In this document: one piece after another, positions 16,303-24,655 of the stretch
How positions within the stretch are numbered: the first letter of the stretch is position 1
Layout: every line of letters begins with the position of its first letter
NCBI GenBank assembly: GCA_036657395.1
Contig: JAVXGM010000002.1
Coordinates: 186,001 to 250,000 of the forward strand
Direction: 5' to 3'
DNA length: 64,000 nt
Origin: JAVXGM01 sp036657395
Lineage (GTDB): Bacteria; Bacillota; Clostridia; Peptostreptococcales; Anaerovoracaceae
Notes under the pieces: model-generated
Database searches by the model: none
What the model saw: only the letters and a program-made list of their open reading frames with translations
Told to the model about the DNA's origin: nothing
Made by a program: the position numbers and the translations under genes

Positions 16303-16799
16303 GGATTAATAGTATTTACTATTTTAGTTATTGACTCTTCCACCGTAAGGTTCTCTGTTTCAATAGTAATATCTGCATACTTTTCATAGAGGGGAATTCT
16401 TCTCTGGTATAGGCCATCTATGGTTTCTCCCTTGCCTAATGTAACGCCCCGAGTTTTAATATTGTGAAGCCTTCCTTTTATAGTTTTCAAGGATACCTTT
16501 AAATAAATCACCTGTCCATTTTTTTTAAGATATTCCATAGCACCTGGATAGTAAATAGCACTTCCTCCTGTAGCAATTACTGTATTTTCAGTGTTTAAAG
16601 TACTCAGGACTTCTTCCTCAGCCTTCTTAAAATAATCATTTCCTTCATTGTTGATTATCTCTTGCAGTGGAAGGTTTTCCCTTTCTTGTATTATCAGATC
16701 TGTATCTAAAAACTTTTTTTGTATTGTTTTAGCCAGTACTACTCCAATAACACTTTTTCCACATGCCGGCATACCCACTAATATAATATTTTTTTTCAT
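16296..16799 (-). CDS. aroK: Shikimate kinase-like P-loop kinase
   Basis: A 167-residue kinase of the shikimate kinase family, which phosphorylates shikimate in aromatic amino acid synthesis. Walker A is GMPACGKS (residues 9-16), with the substrate-binding FLDTD Asp pair next, and a lid with RGVTLGKGETIDGLYQRR. Two points deviate: the usual GGG substrate loop reads ATGGSAIYY, and the FR substrate Arg before the Glu-rich helix is Lys (YFKKAEE). These make the substrate less certain. No other aromatic pathway gene is nearby. It stands alone between two terminators. Confidence 0.75.
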   Translation of the reverse strand: MKKNIILVGMPACGKSVIGVVLAKTIQKKFLDTDLIIQERENLPLQEIINNEGNDYFKKAEEEVLSTLNTENTVIATGGSAIYYPGAMEYLKKNGQVIYLKVSLKTIKGRLHNIKTRGVTLGKGETIDGLYQRRIPLYEKYADITIETENLTVEESITKIVNTINPK

Positions 16800-16821
16800 T
16801 TTCAGCCTTTTCTTTCTATAT

Positions 16822-16850
16822 AAAAAGCAGGGCAGTTGCCCTGCTTTTTA
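16822..16850 (-). terminator. Terminator of the ispH-S1 gene
   Basis: The inverted repeat AAAAAGCAGGGCA / TGCCCTGCTTTTT with a very short loop ends in a T run on the minus strand just after the fusion gene stop, before the start of the kinase gene. Confidence 0.88.
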
Positions 16851-16865
16851 TTAATCTAAATTAGA

Positions 16866-18860
16866 CTATTCTTCCGAATCATTCTCTTCGGCTACATATG
16901 TCTCTTCTTCGACTTGTTCAACTTCGTCTTCAAGAGGTGCTTCAAGAGTTTCCTTAATGCTTAGGCTGATTCTTTTTCTTTCCTGATCAATTTCCAAAAT
17001 CTTTGCTTCTACTTCTTGACCTACAGTCAATTCATCAGCAATATTTGTTACACGCTTATGAGCAACTTCTGAAATATGAACTAGCCCATCAAGACCAGGT
17101 TCAAGTTCCACAAATGCTCCGTATTCCTTAATCTGGACTACTTTGCCTGTTACAACTTGTTCAACCTCATACTTGTCATTAATAATTGACCAAGGCTCAG
17201 GTTGATTCTGTTTAAGACCAAGAGAAATCTTGCCCTTTTCATTGTTCATTGAAAGCACTTTTACTTTAATCTGTTCACCGATAGACAATACTTCCTGTGG
17301 GTGCTTTAATTTGCCCCAAGAAATCTCAGATATATGTAGAAGTCCATCAATTCCACCAATGTCTACAAAAGCTCCGTAATCAGTAAATCTCATTACAGTT
17401 CCTTCTACAACATCATCTACATTAAGTCCTTCCCAAATTTCTGCAACCTTCTTCTCACGTTCTTGATTTAAGAACATCTTGTGAGAGAATACAGCTTTTC
17501 CACGTCTCTGATCTACTCTGGAAATTCGTACAGGCAAAACCTGTCCTACAAATTCCTCTGCGTTTTCTACAAAACGATCAGATAATTGTGAAAGCGGAAT
17601 AAATCCAGATACTTCCTTAAACGTAGCAATAACACCACCATTAACCGGTCTAACTACTTTTACATCAATGACAATTTTTTCTTCTAATGCCTGGTTAATT
17701 TCTTCCCAATGTTCGCCGACTTCTAGCTTTTTCTTTGATAGTAAAATGCTACCGTCTCCATCGTCAGTTTTAATTACCTTTGCCTGAATTTCATCATCCT
17801 CTTTGTAAAGATCAGTTAGTGTTTGACCCTCTTCTAGTGTGATTTCGTCTAATGGAATAATCCCATCCTTTTTGCAGCCAAGATTAACAATAATCTCTTT
17901 GTCTGTAACCTGATGTACTTTTCCTGTTACAATTTCTCCGCCACGTGGCAATCTTAAAGACTTTTCTATTTCGTCCATTAAGTCTTGCATCGAATTCATC
18001 TCGTTGTTTTCGTTGTTTTCAAGTGTATTTTCACTCATGTTGGCAATAACCTCCTTAATAATGCATTCAGGTGTCGATGCACCTGCTGCTATTCCTATTC
18101 TATTACATTTTCCAACTTCTTTCAATGGTAAATCTTCTATATTTTCAACAAAATATGTGTTTACGCAATATTTTATCGAAATATCATACAATTTCTTTGT
18201 ATTCGAACTGTCTTTTCCACCAATAATTATCATCAAGTCAGCTTTTTTAGCGGTCTTAATCGTGCTTTCTTGTCGCTTTGTAGTTGCACTGCAAATAGTA
18301 TTATTTAAAGTAACCTTTTTTCCCATTTTCTCTAGCTCATTTGTTATCTGTGAAAAAAGTCCACCCTGTATAGTTGTTTGAGCAACAACAAACAAATTGT
18401 CTTCCTTTATTTTTCTAGCCTCCTCCAAAGAGTCTATGATTATAGCAGAATCACTGCACCAACCATCAATACCTTTTACTTCTGGATGATCTTTATTCCC
18501 TATGATAACCACTTGTTGACCATTGCATTGGGAATTAGCCACCAACTTATGAATTTTCTTAACAAAAGGACAAGTTGCATCAATCAGCTGAAGATTTCTA
18601 TTCTCCGCCAATTCATAAAACCATTTCCCCTCTCCGTGGGACCTTATTATAATAGTTGCCCCCTCTTCTATGTCATTAATATTTTCTATGATCTTTACAC
18701 CTTTTTCTTCAAGCTGTTCAGTTACGGCTCTGTTGTGAATTAAAGGTCCACAGGAATATATACATTCGGATTTTTTTCCTGCTGCTTTCTCTGCCAAAGT
18801 TATAGCTTGTTTTACCCCAAAGCAAAATCCAGAATGATCAGCCCTTATTATTTCTTTCAT
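16866..18860 (-). CDS. ispH: IspH (HMBPP reductase) fused to a four-domain ribosomal S1-like protein
   Basis: Residues 1-275 are IspH, the iron-sulfur enzyme that makes IPP and DMAPP in the last MEP-pathway step. Cluster cysteines are visible at Cys13 (GFCFG), near 95 (DATCPF) and near 190 (NTICSAT), and the domain closes with AAGASTPECIIKEV. After a short acidic linker come four S1 RNA-binding domains (about 305-640), the third and fourth with GAFVDIGG-DGLLHIS and GAFVELEPG-DGLVHIS, then an acidic tail. This is the known clostridial IspH-RpsA fusion. The ATG at 18860 is preferred to a TTG one codon earlier. It overlaps the end of rarA by 23 bp. A strong internal start signal lies at the domain junction. 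Confidence 0.95.
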   Translation of the reverse strand: MKEIIRADHSGFCFGVKQAITLAEKAAGKKSECIYSCGPLIHNRAVTEQLEEKGVKIIENINDIEEGATIIIRSHGEGKWFYELAENRNLQLIDATCPFVKKIHKLVANSQCNGQQVVIIGNKDHPEVKGIDGWCSDSAIIIDSLEEARKIKEDNLFVVAQTTIQGGLFSQITNELEKMGKKVTLNNTICSATTKRQESTIKTAKKADLMIIIGGKDSSNTKKLYDISIKYCVNTYFVENIEDLPLKEVGKCNRIGIAAGASTPECIIKEVIANMSENTLENNENNEMNSMQDLMDEIEKSLRLPRGGEIVTGKVHQVTDKEIIVNLGCKKDGIIPLDEITLEEGQTLTDLYKEDDEIQAKVIKTDDGDGSILLSKKKLEVGEHWEEINQALEEKIVIDVKVVRPVNGGVIATFKEVSGFIPLSQLSDRFVENAEEFVGQVLPVRISRVDQRRGKAVFSHKMFLNQEREKKVAEIWEGLNVDDVVEGTVMRFTDYGAFVDIGGIDGLLHISEISWGKLKHPQEVLSIGEQIKVKVLSMNNEKGKISLGLKQNQPEPWSIINDKYEVEQVVTGKVVQIKEYGAFVELEPGLDGLVHISEVAHKRVTNIADELTVGQEVEAKILEIDQERKRISLSIKETLEAPLEDEVEQVEEETYVAEENDSEE
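18036..18056 (-). promoter_or_regulatory. Internal Shine-Dalgarno and ATG at the IspH/S1 junction
   Basis: AAGGAGG (18056-18050) lies 11 nt before an in-frame ATG (18038-18036), exactly where the IspH domain ends and the S1 part begins. Starting here would give a free 390-residue S1 protein, a normal clostridial RpsA size. This looks like the old rpsA start preserved after loss of the ispH stop codon. Use in the cell is inferred. Confidence 0.55.
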
Positions 18861-20130
18861 CAATTTTCCTTAACCCTTCCAAATATTTTTTAAATGCACC
18901 TTCACTCCCATTTGATGTGGGCTCATAATAGCGTATTCCTTCAGCATAAAGGTTATCAGGTAAATATTGCTGAGTTACATAGCCTCCAAAAGCGTGAGGG
19001 TATTTGTAATCTATACCGTGGCCTCTTTTCGCTGCACCGCTATAATGCGAGTCTTTTAAATGATTCGGAACGTCATCTATCTTCTTGTTGTGTAAATCGT
19101 TTTGTGCCTGTTCTAGAGCCATATAAGACGCATTAGACTTTGGACATGACGCCAATAAAATCACTGCTTGAGCCAAATTTATCTTCGCCTCAGGAAATCC
19201 TACCATCAATGATGCTTGTACACAGGAATTAACCACAGTTATTGCGCTTGGGTATGCCATTCCAACATCTTCACTAGCCATAACTAAAAGCCTTCTTGAA
19301 ATCATCTGCAAATCAGCTCCACCGTCAATTAATCTGGCTAGGTAATGAATCGCTGCATCTGGATCACTTCCCCTTACAGACTTTTGTAACGCAGATAATA
19401 AATTATATTTGTCTTCACTTTTATCGTAAAATGTAGTCTGTCTTTGCATAGCTTCTCCTACGATTTTCTTAGTAATTTCTTGGCCTTTCTTCAGGTTGTC
19501 CACAATAAACCCTAAAGTATCAAGTGCTACCCGAGCATCTCCTGCGCTCATTTCTGCAAGTATTTTCAAAGCATTCTCGTCATATGTAACATTCAGACCC
19601 CCAAATCCCTTGGTTTTATCTGTCAGGGTTCGTTTCACTACTGACAAAAGCTCCTCGTTTGAGAGGCGATAAAATTCATATATATTTCTTACTCTACTAA
19701 TTACTGCGTTGTTTATTGCAAAATAAGGGTTTTCAGTAGTGCTACCAATAAATTTAATAACACCATCTTCTAAGGCCTTTAAAAGTGAATCTTGTTGTAA
19801 TTTATTCCACCGATGAAACTCATCTACATAAACATAGGTGGTTCTATTTTCCAGTCCAAAGAATCTTGTCTTTGCATTTTCAATAATTTCTTTTAGTTCT
19901 TTTGTCCCCGTGGTAGATGCATTTATTTCCAAAAAATTTGCATCCATTTCTTTTGCAACAATTCTAGCTAATGTTGTTTTACCTGTGCCTGAAGGTCCAA
20001 AAAAAATAGCCGAATCAAAGGTTTTATTTGTTATTGCATTATATAACAAAGAGCCCTTATACATGAAATGAGATTGTCCCACAAATTCATCTAGGTTATC
20101 TGGCCGCATTTTAGTTGATAATGGTATCAT
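18838..20130 (-). CDS. rarA: Replication-associated recombination ATPase RarA (MgsA)
   Basis: A 430-residue AAA+ ATPase related to clamp loaders and RuvB that acts at stalled forks. The start RPDNLDEFVGQSH is the family hallmark; Walker A is FFGPSGTGKTTLA (about 43-55), Walker B YVYVDEFHRW, sensor 1 IGSTTENPYF. The C-terminal tetramerisation part has SVRGSDPDAAIHYLARL and the conserved YKYPHAFGGYVTQQYLP. Full length. The stop overlaps the start of ispH, so the two are likely translated together. Confidence 0.96.
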   Translation of the reverse strand: MIPLSTKMRPDNLDEFVGQSHFMYKGSLLYNAITNKTFDSAIFFGPSGTGKTTLARIVAKEMDANFLEINASTTGTKELKEIIENAKTRFFGLENRTTYVYVDEFHRWNKLQQDSLLKALEDGVIKFIGSTTENPYFAINNAVISRVRNIYEFYRLSNEELLSVVKRTLTDKTKGFGGLNVTYDENALKILAEMSAGDARVALDTLGFIVDNLKKGQEITKKIVGEAMQRQTTFYDKSEDKYNLLSALQKSVRGSDPDAAIHYLARLIDGGADLQMISRRLLVMASEDVGMAYPSAITVVNSCVQASLMVGFPEAKINLAQAVILLASCPKSNASYMALEQAQNDLHNKKIDDVPNHLKDSHYSGAAKRGHGIDYKYPHAFGGYVTQQYLPDNLYAEGIRYYEPTSNGSEGAFKKYLEGLRKIDERNNKG

Positions 20131-20154
20131 TATTATTTCCCCTTACTTTTCTAA

Positions 20155-20709
20155 TTATTTTCCCACTGTGGTAATAAATGCTCCTACATTTTTATCCATC
20201 TCCTCTAGAGATGTTCTCGCCTTATCTTTTGTTTCAAATATCTTGCCAATTACTTTGTAATTTCCATCTTTTTTCACCACATTGGCTTTTACCCCAGAAG
20301 ATTTTAAATCTTTGACGGTTTTCTCTGCAGATTTCCTAGTGGAATAGCTACCAAATTGGAGTGCATATCCTTCTCCTGCAACATCTTTTACATCCACTTT
20401 ATCTTCAATGACTGTTTTCTCTTTGTCTGCCTTAGTCCCACTCTGCGTAGACTCTACAGAGACAGACTCTTCAATCTCTGTAGAGTCTGTGTTTGTGGTT
20501 TCTTTTGTCTCTTCTTCTGGCGCCTGGGTCTGTTTTAAAACATTAAGCCCAGTTGGCTCATATCCAAGTATGGGGTACACCACATACTTAGCCGTAAAAT
20601 ATCCTGCACATATAGATAAACATATTATAACAATAACTGGCCCTAAATTCACCTTACTTTTTCCATGCTGATTGCGATGGTATGATTTCCTATGTTTTCT
20701 TCGATTCAT
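20155..20709 (-). CDS. Membrane-anchored SPOR domain protein
   Basis: A 184-residue protein with a basic N-terminus (RRKHRKSYHRN), one membrane helix (about 24-45), a Thr/Glu/Ser-rich extracellular linker (about 60-110) and a C-terminal SPOR domain (about 114-182). The domain shows its two pseudo-repeats, YALQFGSYSTRKSAEK and YKVIGKIFETKDKA. SPOR domains bind denuded glycan strands of peptidoglycan, often at the division septum. The specific role is unknown. It lies 24 bp upstream of rarA, so it may head that unit. GAGGGG precedes the ATG. Confidence 0.88.
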   Translation of the reverse strand: MNRRKHRKSYHRNQHGKSKVNLGPVIVIICLSICAGYFTAKYVVYPILGYEPTGLNVLKQTQAPEEETKETTNTDSTEIEESVSVESTQSGTKADKEKTVIEDKVDVKDVAGEGYALQFGSYSTRKSAEKTVKDLKSSGVKANVVKKDGNYKVIGKIFETKDKARTSLEEMDKNVGAFITTVGK

Positions 20710-20778
20710 TTCATCCCCTCTTTTCCTAAAGCTTTGTACATACTATTAGGATTGTGGACAAAATAGACCTTGGAACAT

Positions 20779-20819
20779 AAAAAAAAGAGACTAGTTTATG
20801 AAAAATATATTAGCCTCTT
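20779..20819 (-). terminator. Terminator of the LCP-DUF308 unit
   Basis: On the minus strand AAGAGGCTA and TAGTCTCTT pair (one wobble) across an A/T-rich loop and are followed by eight T residues. It ends the transcript of the DUF308 gene before the SPOR gene. Confidence 0.7.
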
Positions 20820-20843
20820 GCAAATCTACTACTAACTATTAAT

Positions 20844-21386
20844 TTATTTGTAATCAAGAAAATACACTATGGAAAGAATTATCATAAGCCCAGATATAAG
20901 TAAATATATCCCCGAAAATATAACAATGAGGGAAAGCATAGAATATGCGGCCACAAACATAAGCACTCCAAAAGCAATATGAATTAGGCCGAAAATCGCT
21001 GTACTTTGCCATTTATTCCCCGTTTTTTTTCTAGCCAGAGCCACATTGAATCGATCAAAAGCTGAGGCCACTGCAAACACACCCATAGAAATACCTACTA
21101 AAGTAATTGTTGCACTAGTATTGATTAACAAATAAACCCCAAGTCCAACTGAAATCGCACCAATGGCAAGGCTTAAAGGCTTATTGTTTCCTTCATCTTT
21201 ATTAATGAATGCATAAATTATTTTAAATGCTCCAAATGTCATTAAAAATATCCCGGCTATAACTGGTAGAATATTTACCAAGTCTTTCCTAAGAACTATA
21301 AATGTAATTCCTATTGCAACTAATAAAACGCCCATAGTAATGCCTAAGGCTTTAGCTCGCTTATTAGATCCCTGGATTTTGTCCAT
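20844..21386 (-). CDS. DUF308/HdeD-like membrane protein
   Basis: A 180-residue integral membrane protein with six predicted helices in three hairpin pairs (about 13-30, 36-56, 67-84, 90-107, 125-144, 150-172). The repeated pattern of GI.L...G...I motifs, as in PVIAGIFLMTFGAFKIIYA and GIYLLISGLMIILS, matches the DUF308 (HdeD) family. In enteric bacteria HdeD is linked to acid resistance; the role here is unknown. It starts 11 bp after the LCP gene and has a good AAAGGAG site, so the two are probably co-transcribed. Confidence 0.8.
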   Translation of the reverse strand: MDKIQGSNKRAKALGITMGVLLVAIGITFIVLRKDLVNILPVIAGIFLMTFGAFKIIYAFINKDEGNNKPLSLAIGAISVGLGVYLLINTSATITLVGISMGVFAVASAFDRFNVALARKKTGNKWQSTAIFGLIHIAFGVLMFVAAYSMLSLIVIFSGIYLLISGLMIILSIVYFLDYK

Positions 21387-21397
21387 GTTTTGCTCCT

Positions 21398-22786
21398 TTA
21401 ATAATACCCCGTTTGACTGGATATTTGCTGACTATAATTTTTCACTTTATCACTAGGTGTGTAATTCCCTTGTTTGAAGATTTTTTTGTACATGTTGTTC
21501 ACGTTGCTTTGAAGTGTCACTGGAGGTCCATACCACACTCCATTATGTGTCCAGCCAGTAACTTTAAACGGCCAGCCCACACTGCTTCCGATATCATAAA
21601 ATGGGAATTTAGCCATTAACCCTAACATACTCATTGTTGATATATTAGTTTTGATATCTGGCAAAATGTTATTGGCAATATTATTCAACTTAAAGGGTCC
21701 TGCCGTCTTAGCTTTATCAAATGCTGCTGCAAGGACAATTTTCATTCTTTCATTTCTTCGATAATCTCCATTCGCCGAATCTTTTCTAATTCTAGCATAG
21801 GTAACAGCTTGATTCCCGTTTAGTGTTTGTTTACCTGGCTTTTTGATTAGTTTTTTTGAGCCACCAATATTTTTCTGTGTATCCTTAATGTATTTGTTCA
21901 TCTCATGGATTTCCGACTGCCTAACGTCAATTTCAAGGCCGCCAAGGGCATTTACTGTGTCCGCAACTGACTTCCAGTTTACAATGGCTACTTCCTCTAT
22001 ATTTAAATCCATATTTTCATTTAATGTATTTAAGGTTTCCATGGTTCCCCCATACGCATGAGCATTGGTAATCTTATCAAAGCCATGTGCCTCGTCAATA
22101 TATAAATATGTGTCTCTAAAAATAGACATTAATTTTATGTCGTTTGTTTTTTTATTAATACTAACAATGATAATAGCGTCTGTTCTACTGCCTTGGTCAG
22201 TCTTCATATTTCTAGCATCCAGTCCTAAAAGAGCAATATTTCTGTATCCTTTTAAGTTGGTTGCCGCTTGGCTACTAATGCCTAGCTGTGATTTGTCAAT
22301 ATCCACATCGCCCACTTTGCTTAATGTGGTCACAGCAAAAACAGCCATTGTTCCAATGAGAATGGCTAATACAATTGCAATAATTTTAATCCTTTTTCTC
22401 CAAATTCTTTTATTTAGCCTAACTTTCTTTTTTTTCTTCGGCTCCTTATAGACTTCTCTTTGATCACCCTGACCACGGCTTCCCCTTCTTACATCATCAT
22501 ATTCTTTATTTGTGTATTCTTCTCTATTTTGCATTTGGTTATAGGTTTGTCCCTTTTTATTATTACGTAAAGCCAAATATTCTTCATAAGCGGCTTCCTT
22601 TGAAGATGGTCGCCTTCTTTCATATCTACCACTATTTTCTGTAGCCCTGCCAGCAGAGCCTTCCCTACCCCTTGAGGTGCGGCTTTCAGCTTCACGTTTT
22701 TCGGCTCGGCGGACTTCTTGTACACCATCAAAACGCATCGTTGCGTCTTTTTGATTTTTTTTGTTTCTATATTTCTTAGATCTCAT
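21398..22786 (-). CDS. LytR-CpsA-Psr (LCP) family cell wall polymer transferase
   Basis: LCP enzymes attach teichoic acid or other anionic glycopolymers to peptidoglycan outside the membrane. This 462-residue member has a long, charged cytoplasmic head (about 1-130, rich in Arg, Glu and Lys), one membrane helix (about 134-155) and the LCP domain (about 175-345): NIALLGLDARN, the arginine motif GSRTDAIIIVSIN, LMSIFRDTYLYI, VNALGGLEIDV and AVTYARIRKDSANGDYRRNERM. All key Arg/Asp positions are present. The last 100 residues are a C-terminal extension. The long basic head is unusual but seen in Clostridia. Confidence 0.92.
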   Translation of the reverse strand: MRSKKYRNKKNQKDATMRFDGVQEVRRAEKREAESRTSRGREGSAGRATENSGRYERRRPSSKEAAYEEYLALRNNKKGQTYNQMQNREEYTNKEYDDVRRGSRGQGDQREVYKEPKKKKKVRLNKRIWRKRIKIIAIVLAILIGTMAVFAVTTLSKVGDVDIDKSQLGISSQAATNLKGYRNIALLGLDARNMKTDQGSRTDAIIIVSINKKTNDIKLMSIFRDTYLYIDEAHGFDKITNAHAYGGTMETLNTLNENMDLNIEEVAIVNWKSVADTVNALGGLEIDVRQSEIHEMNKYIKDTQKNIGGSKKLIKKPGKQTLNGNQAVTYARIRKDSANGDYRRNERMKIVLAAAFDKAKTAGPFKLNNIANNILPDIKTNISTMSMLGLMAKFPFYDIGSSVGWPFKVTGWTHNGVWYGPPVTLQSNVNNMYKKIFKQGNYTPSDKVKNYSQQISSQTGYY

Positions 22787-22867
22787 CCCTATATCCCCTC
22801 ATCATTCTTTTTTATTACGACTTATTATAGCAATGAGGGCAACAAATTGCAACTATTCCCACAACTT

Positions 22868-22908
22868 AAAAACACCTGAGGCAGTTAAACTCTGCTCTCA
22901 GGTGTTTT
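22868..22908 (-). terminator. Terminator of the permease unit
   Basis: AAAACACCTGA and TCAGGTGTTTT pair, with an additional inner GCAG/CTGC step and a short loop. It lies just after the permease stop, ahead of the LCP gene. Confidence 0.8.
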
Positions 22909-22924
22909 CTTAAAAGTCTATTAA

Positions 22925-24589
22925 TTATTTTTGTATATTTTCTTTTTTCTCAATTTTCTTGCCTACTAATATTAAAACAAGTCCAACAGCTACAACAAGG
23001 ATTCCTCCCCATTTAAGTCCGTTAATCATTCCCCAGAAGTTATTAAATATAGCACTTTCTGCTTCTTCTGCGTAATATTCAACGCCCCAATCTCCTTCAT
23101 ACCAAATGAGAAACAAGTGACCAAGGAAAGCAAATGTACCTGCAATTATTGCATATACACCTAACCTGATTGTATCTCCCAGAGCAAGTTTTGTTTTTTT
23201 ATTAAGAGGAAATGTCATAGGATCATTTTTGGCTAATCCCCCATACAACCATTTAAAGATTAAATAGAACACAGGTCCTGTACTAGTTGCAAGTAATCCA
23301 AGTACGAAGTAGTCGGTACCATTAATCAGTAAGGCTATAATTGCAATCACAATAGGAAATCCTGCATAGAAGATGAGTCCAATATTCCCACCTGGCATTA
23401 CGAATAGTCCTTTGGCCTTTCGCTCCGCAATAGGAATTTTCTTTCTAAGTTTAATTACTGCCAGTGGCAAGATAATGTATAAAGCCAACATGAATACAAC
23501 TTCAGCCATAACTAAAGTAGTAAAGCTAGATTGAGCTAAAATCAAAGTTACGAGTGCCAATGAAAGTATTCCTACATAAGGGACTCCCTTTTTTCGGCTT
23601 ACTTTAACCATAAACTGTGGGCACATATTATCATCTGCAAGAACGAAGAAACCTCTAGATCCAGATGCTAAATATGTGTTAAATATTGCACACTGAGATA
23701 TAATAGCCACTACTAGGAATACGTATCCCCACGCTTGCCCTAAATTTTGTGTAAGTACTGTTGCATAACCTGCACTTTCAGCACTGAATCCACCTTCTGT
23801 TGACCAGTTTTCCCAGTTTCCAATAGATGCAAGTCCTCCTACCGTTGGTAATACGTATGTAAGTGCAATAAGTGGCATAGCAATAAGCAATCCCTTTGGA
23901 ATAACCTGTGGTTTTTTTACTTCTCCTGCCATATTTGATATACATTCATATCCACAATACATCCAAACACAAATACATATTCCCCCACCAATACTTTCAA
24001 GAGGTGAAAGACCTTCTGGTATAAATGGTTCAATCGGATTATAATTCCAGTTGCAAAATCCAACAACAGCGACTAATAGGAAGGCTAATATGATTAAAAT
24101 AGATAATATCGTACTTACTTTTCCTACTTCCTTTAGTCCCATTAAATTAACAAATGTAAATATTCCAATCATACCTATTTTGAGTACCAAAATGGATGCA
24201 GGTGACATTGGAATCATTTGGCTTGTATAATCAGCTACTAATGCAACATACACACCATTAGTTATATATGTGGATACTGTACCCCACCAGCCAGCTTGGA
24301 ATCCCCAAAACTCGCCGAAGGCCTCTTTTACCCATACATACACACCACCTTCTGATGGAAGTACTGCGCCCATTTCTGCCACTAGGTTACTGATAGGATA
24401 CGCCCAAATAATTGGGAATATAACTAGCAACAAAATGGTCATTCCCGGTCCAGATGCAGGAATCATTTCTTCGATTCCAAAAGCTCCTGCTGCGACTAGA
24501 CAATAAATCATAAAAACAATTCCGCTTGTCTTTATATCATGTTTTTTCAGAGCTGCTATGCCGTCAATCTTACCTTCTTTTTGGCTCAT
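22925..24589 (-). CDS. APC superfamily amino acid permease
   Basis: A 554-residue permease with about 12 to 14 membrane helices. The APC signature is at the start (SGIVFMIYCLVAAGAFGIEEMIPASGPG) and helix 2-3 has LPSEGGVYVWVKEAFGEFWGF. It resembles glutamate/GABA- and polyamine-type members more than lysine permeases, but substrate cannot be read off. It is downstream of the saccharopine-dehydrogenase-family gene with a 66-bp gap holding a hairpin, and both sit behind a glycine-type riboswitch, so its substrate is probably an amino acid tied to glycine metabolism. CAAGGAGG precedes the ATG. Confidence 0.88.
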   Translation of the reverse strand: MSQKEGKIDGIAALKKHDIKTSGIVFMIYCLVAAGAFGIEEMIPASGPGMTILLLVIFPIIWAYPISNLVAEMGAVLPSEGGVYVWVKEAFGEFWGFQAGWWGTVSTYITNGVYVALVADYTSQMIPMSPASILVLKIGMIGIFTFVNLMGLKEVGKVSTILSILIILAFLLVAVVGFCNWNYNPIEPFIPEGLSPLESIGGGICICVWMYCGYECISNMAGEVKKPQVIPKGLLIAMPLIALTYVLPTVGGLASIGNWENWSTEGGFSAESAGYATVLTQNLGQAWGYVFLVVAIISQCAIFNTYLASGSRGFFVLADDNMCPQFMVKVSRKKGVPYVGILSLALVTLILAQSSFTTLVMAEVVFMLALYIILPLAVIKLRKKIPIAERKAKGLFVMPGGNIGLIFYAGFPIVIAIIALLINGTDYFVLGLLATSTGPVFYLIFKWLYGGLAKNDPMTFPLNKKTKLALGDTIRLGVYAIIAGTFAFLGHLFLIWYEGDWGVEYYAEEAESAIFNNFWGMINGLKWGGILVVAVGLVLILVGKKIEKKENIQK

Positions 24590-24615
24590 TTCATACCTCC
24601 TTGTTCATAATTCAA

Positions 24616-24643
24616 GTGAAGGGTCTCTTTAAAGCCCCCTCAC
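24616..24643 (-). other. Intergenic hairpin between dehydrogenase and permease genes
   Basis: GTGAGGGG and CCCTTCAC (minus strand) can form an 8-bp stem with one wobble pair and a 12-nt loop. No T run follows, so it is not a terminator; it may be a processing or stability element that sets the ratio of the two products. Confidence 0.45.
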
Positions 24644-24655
24644 CTATTTCAAAAC

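Noticed and set aside
22065..22451. A 128-codon hydrophobic open frame on the plus strand opposite the LCP gene
   Set aside because: It is a shadow of the LCP coding sequence; the membrane-like look comes from reading the complement of charged codons.
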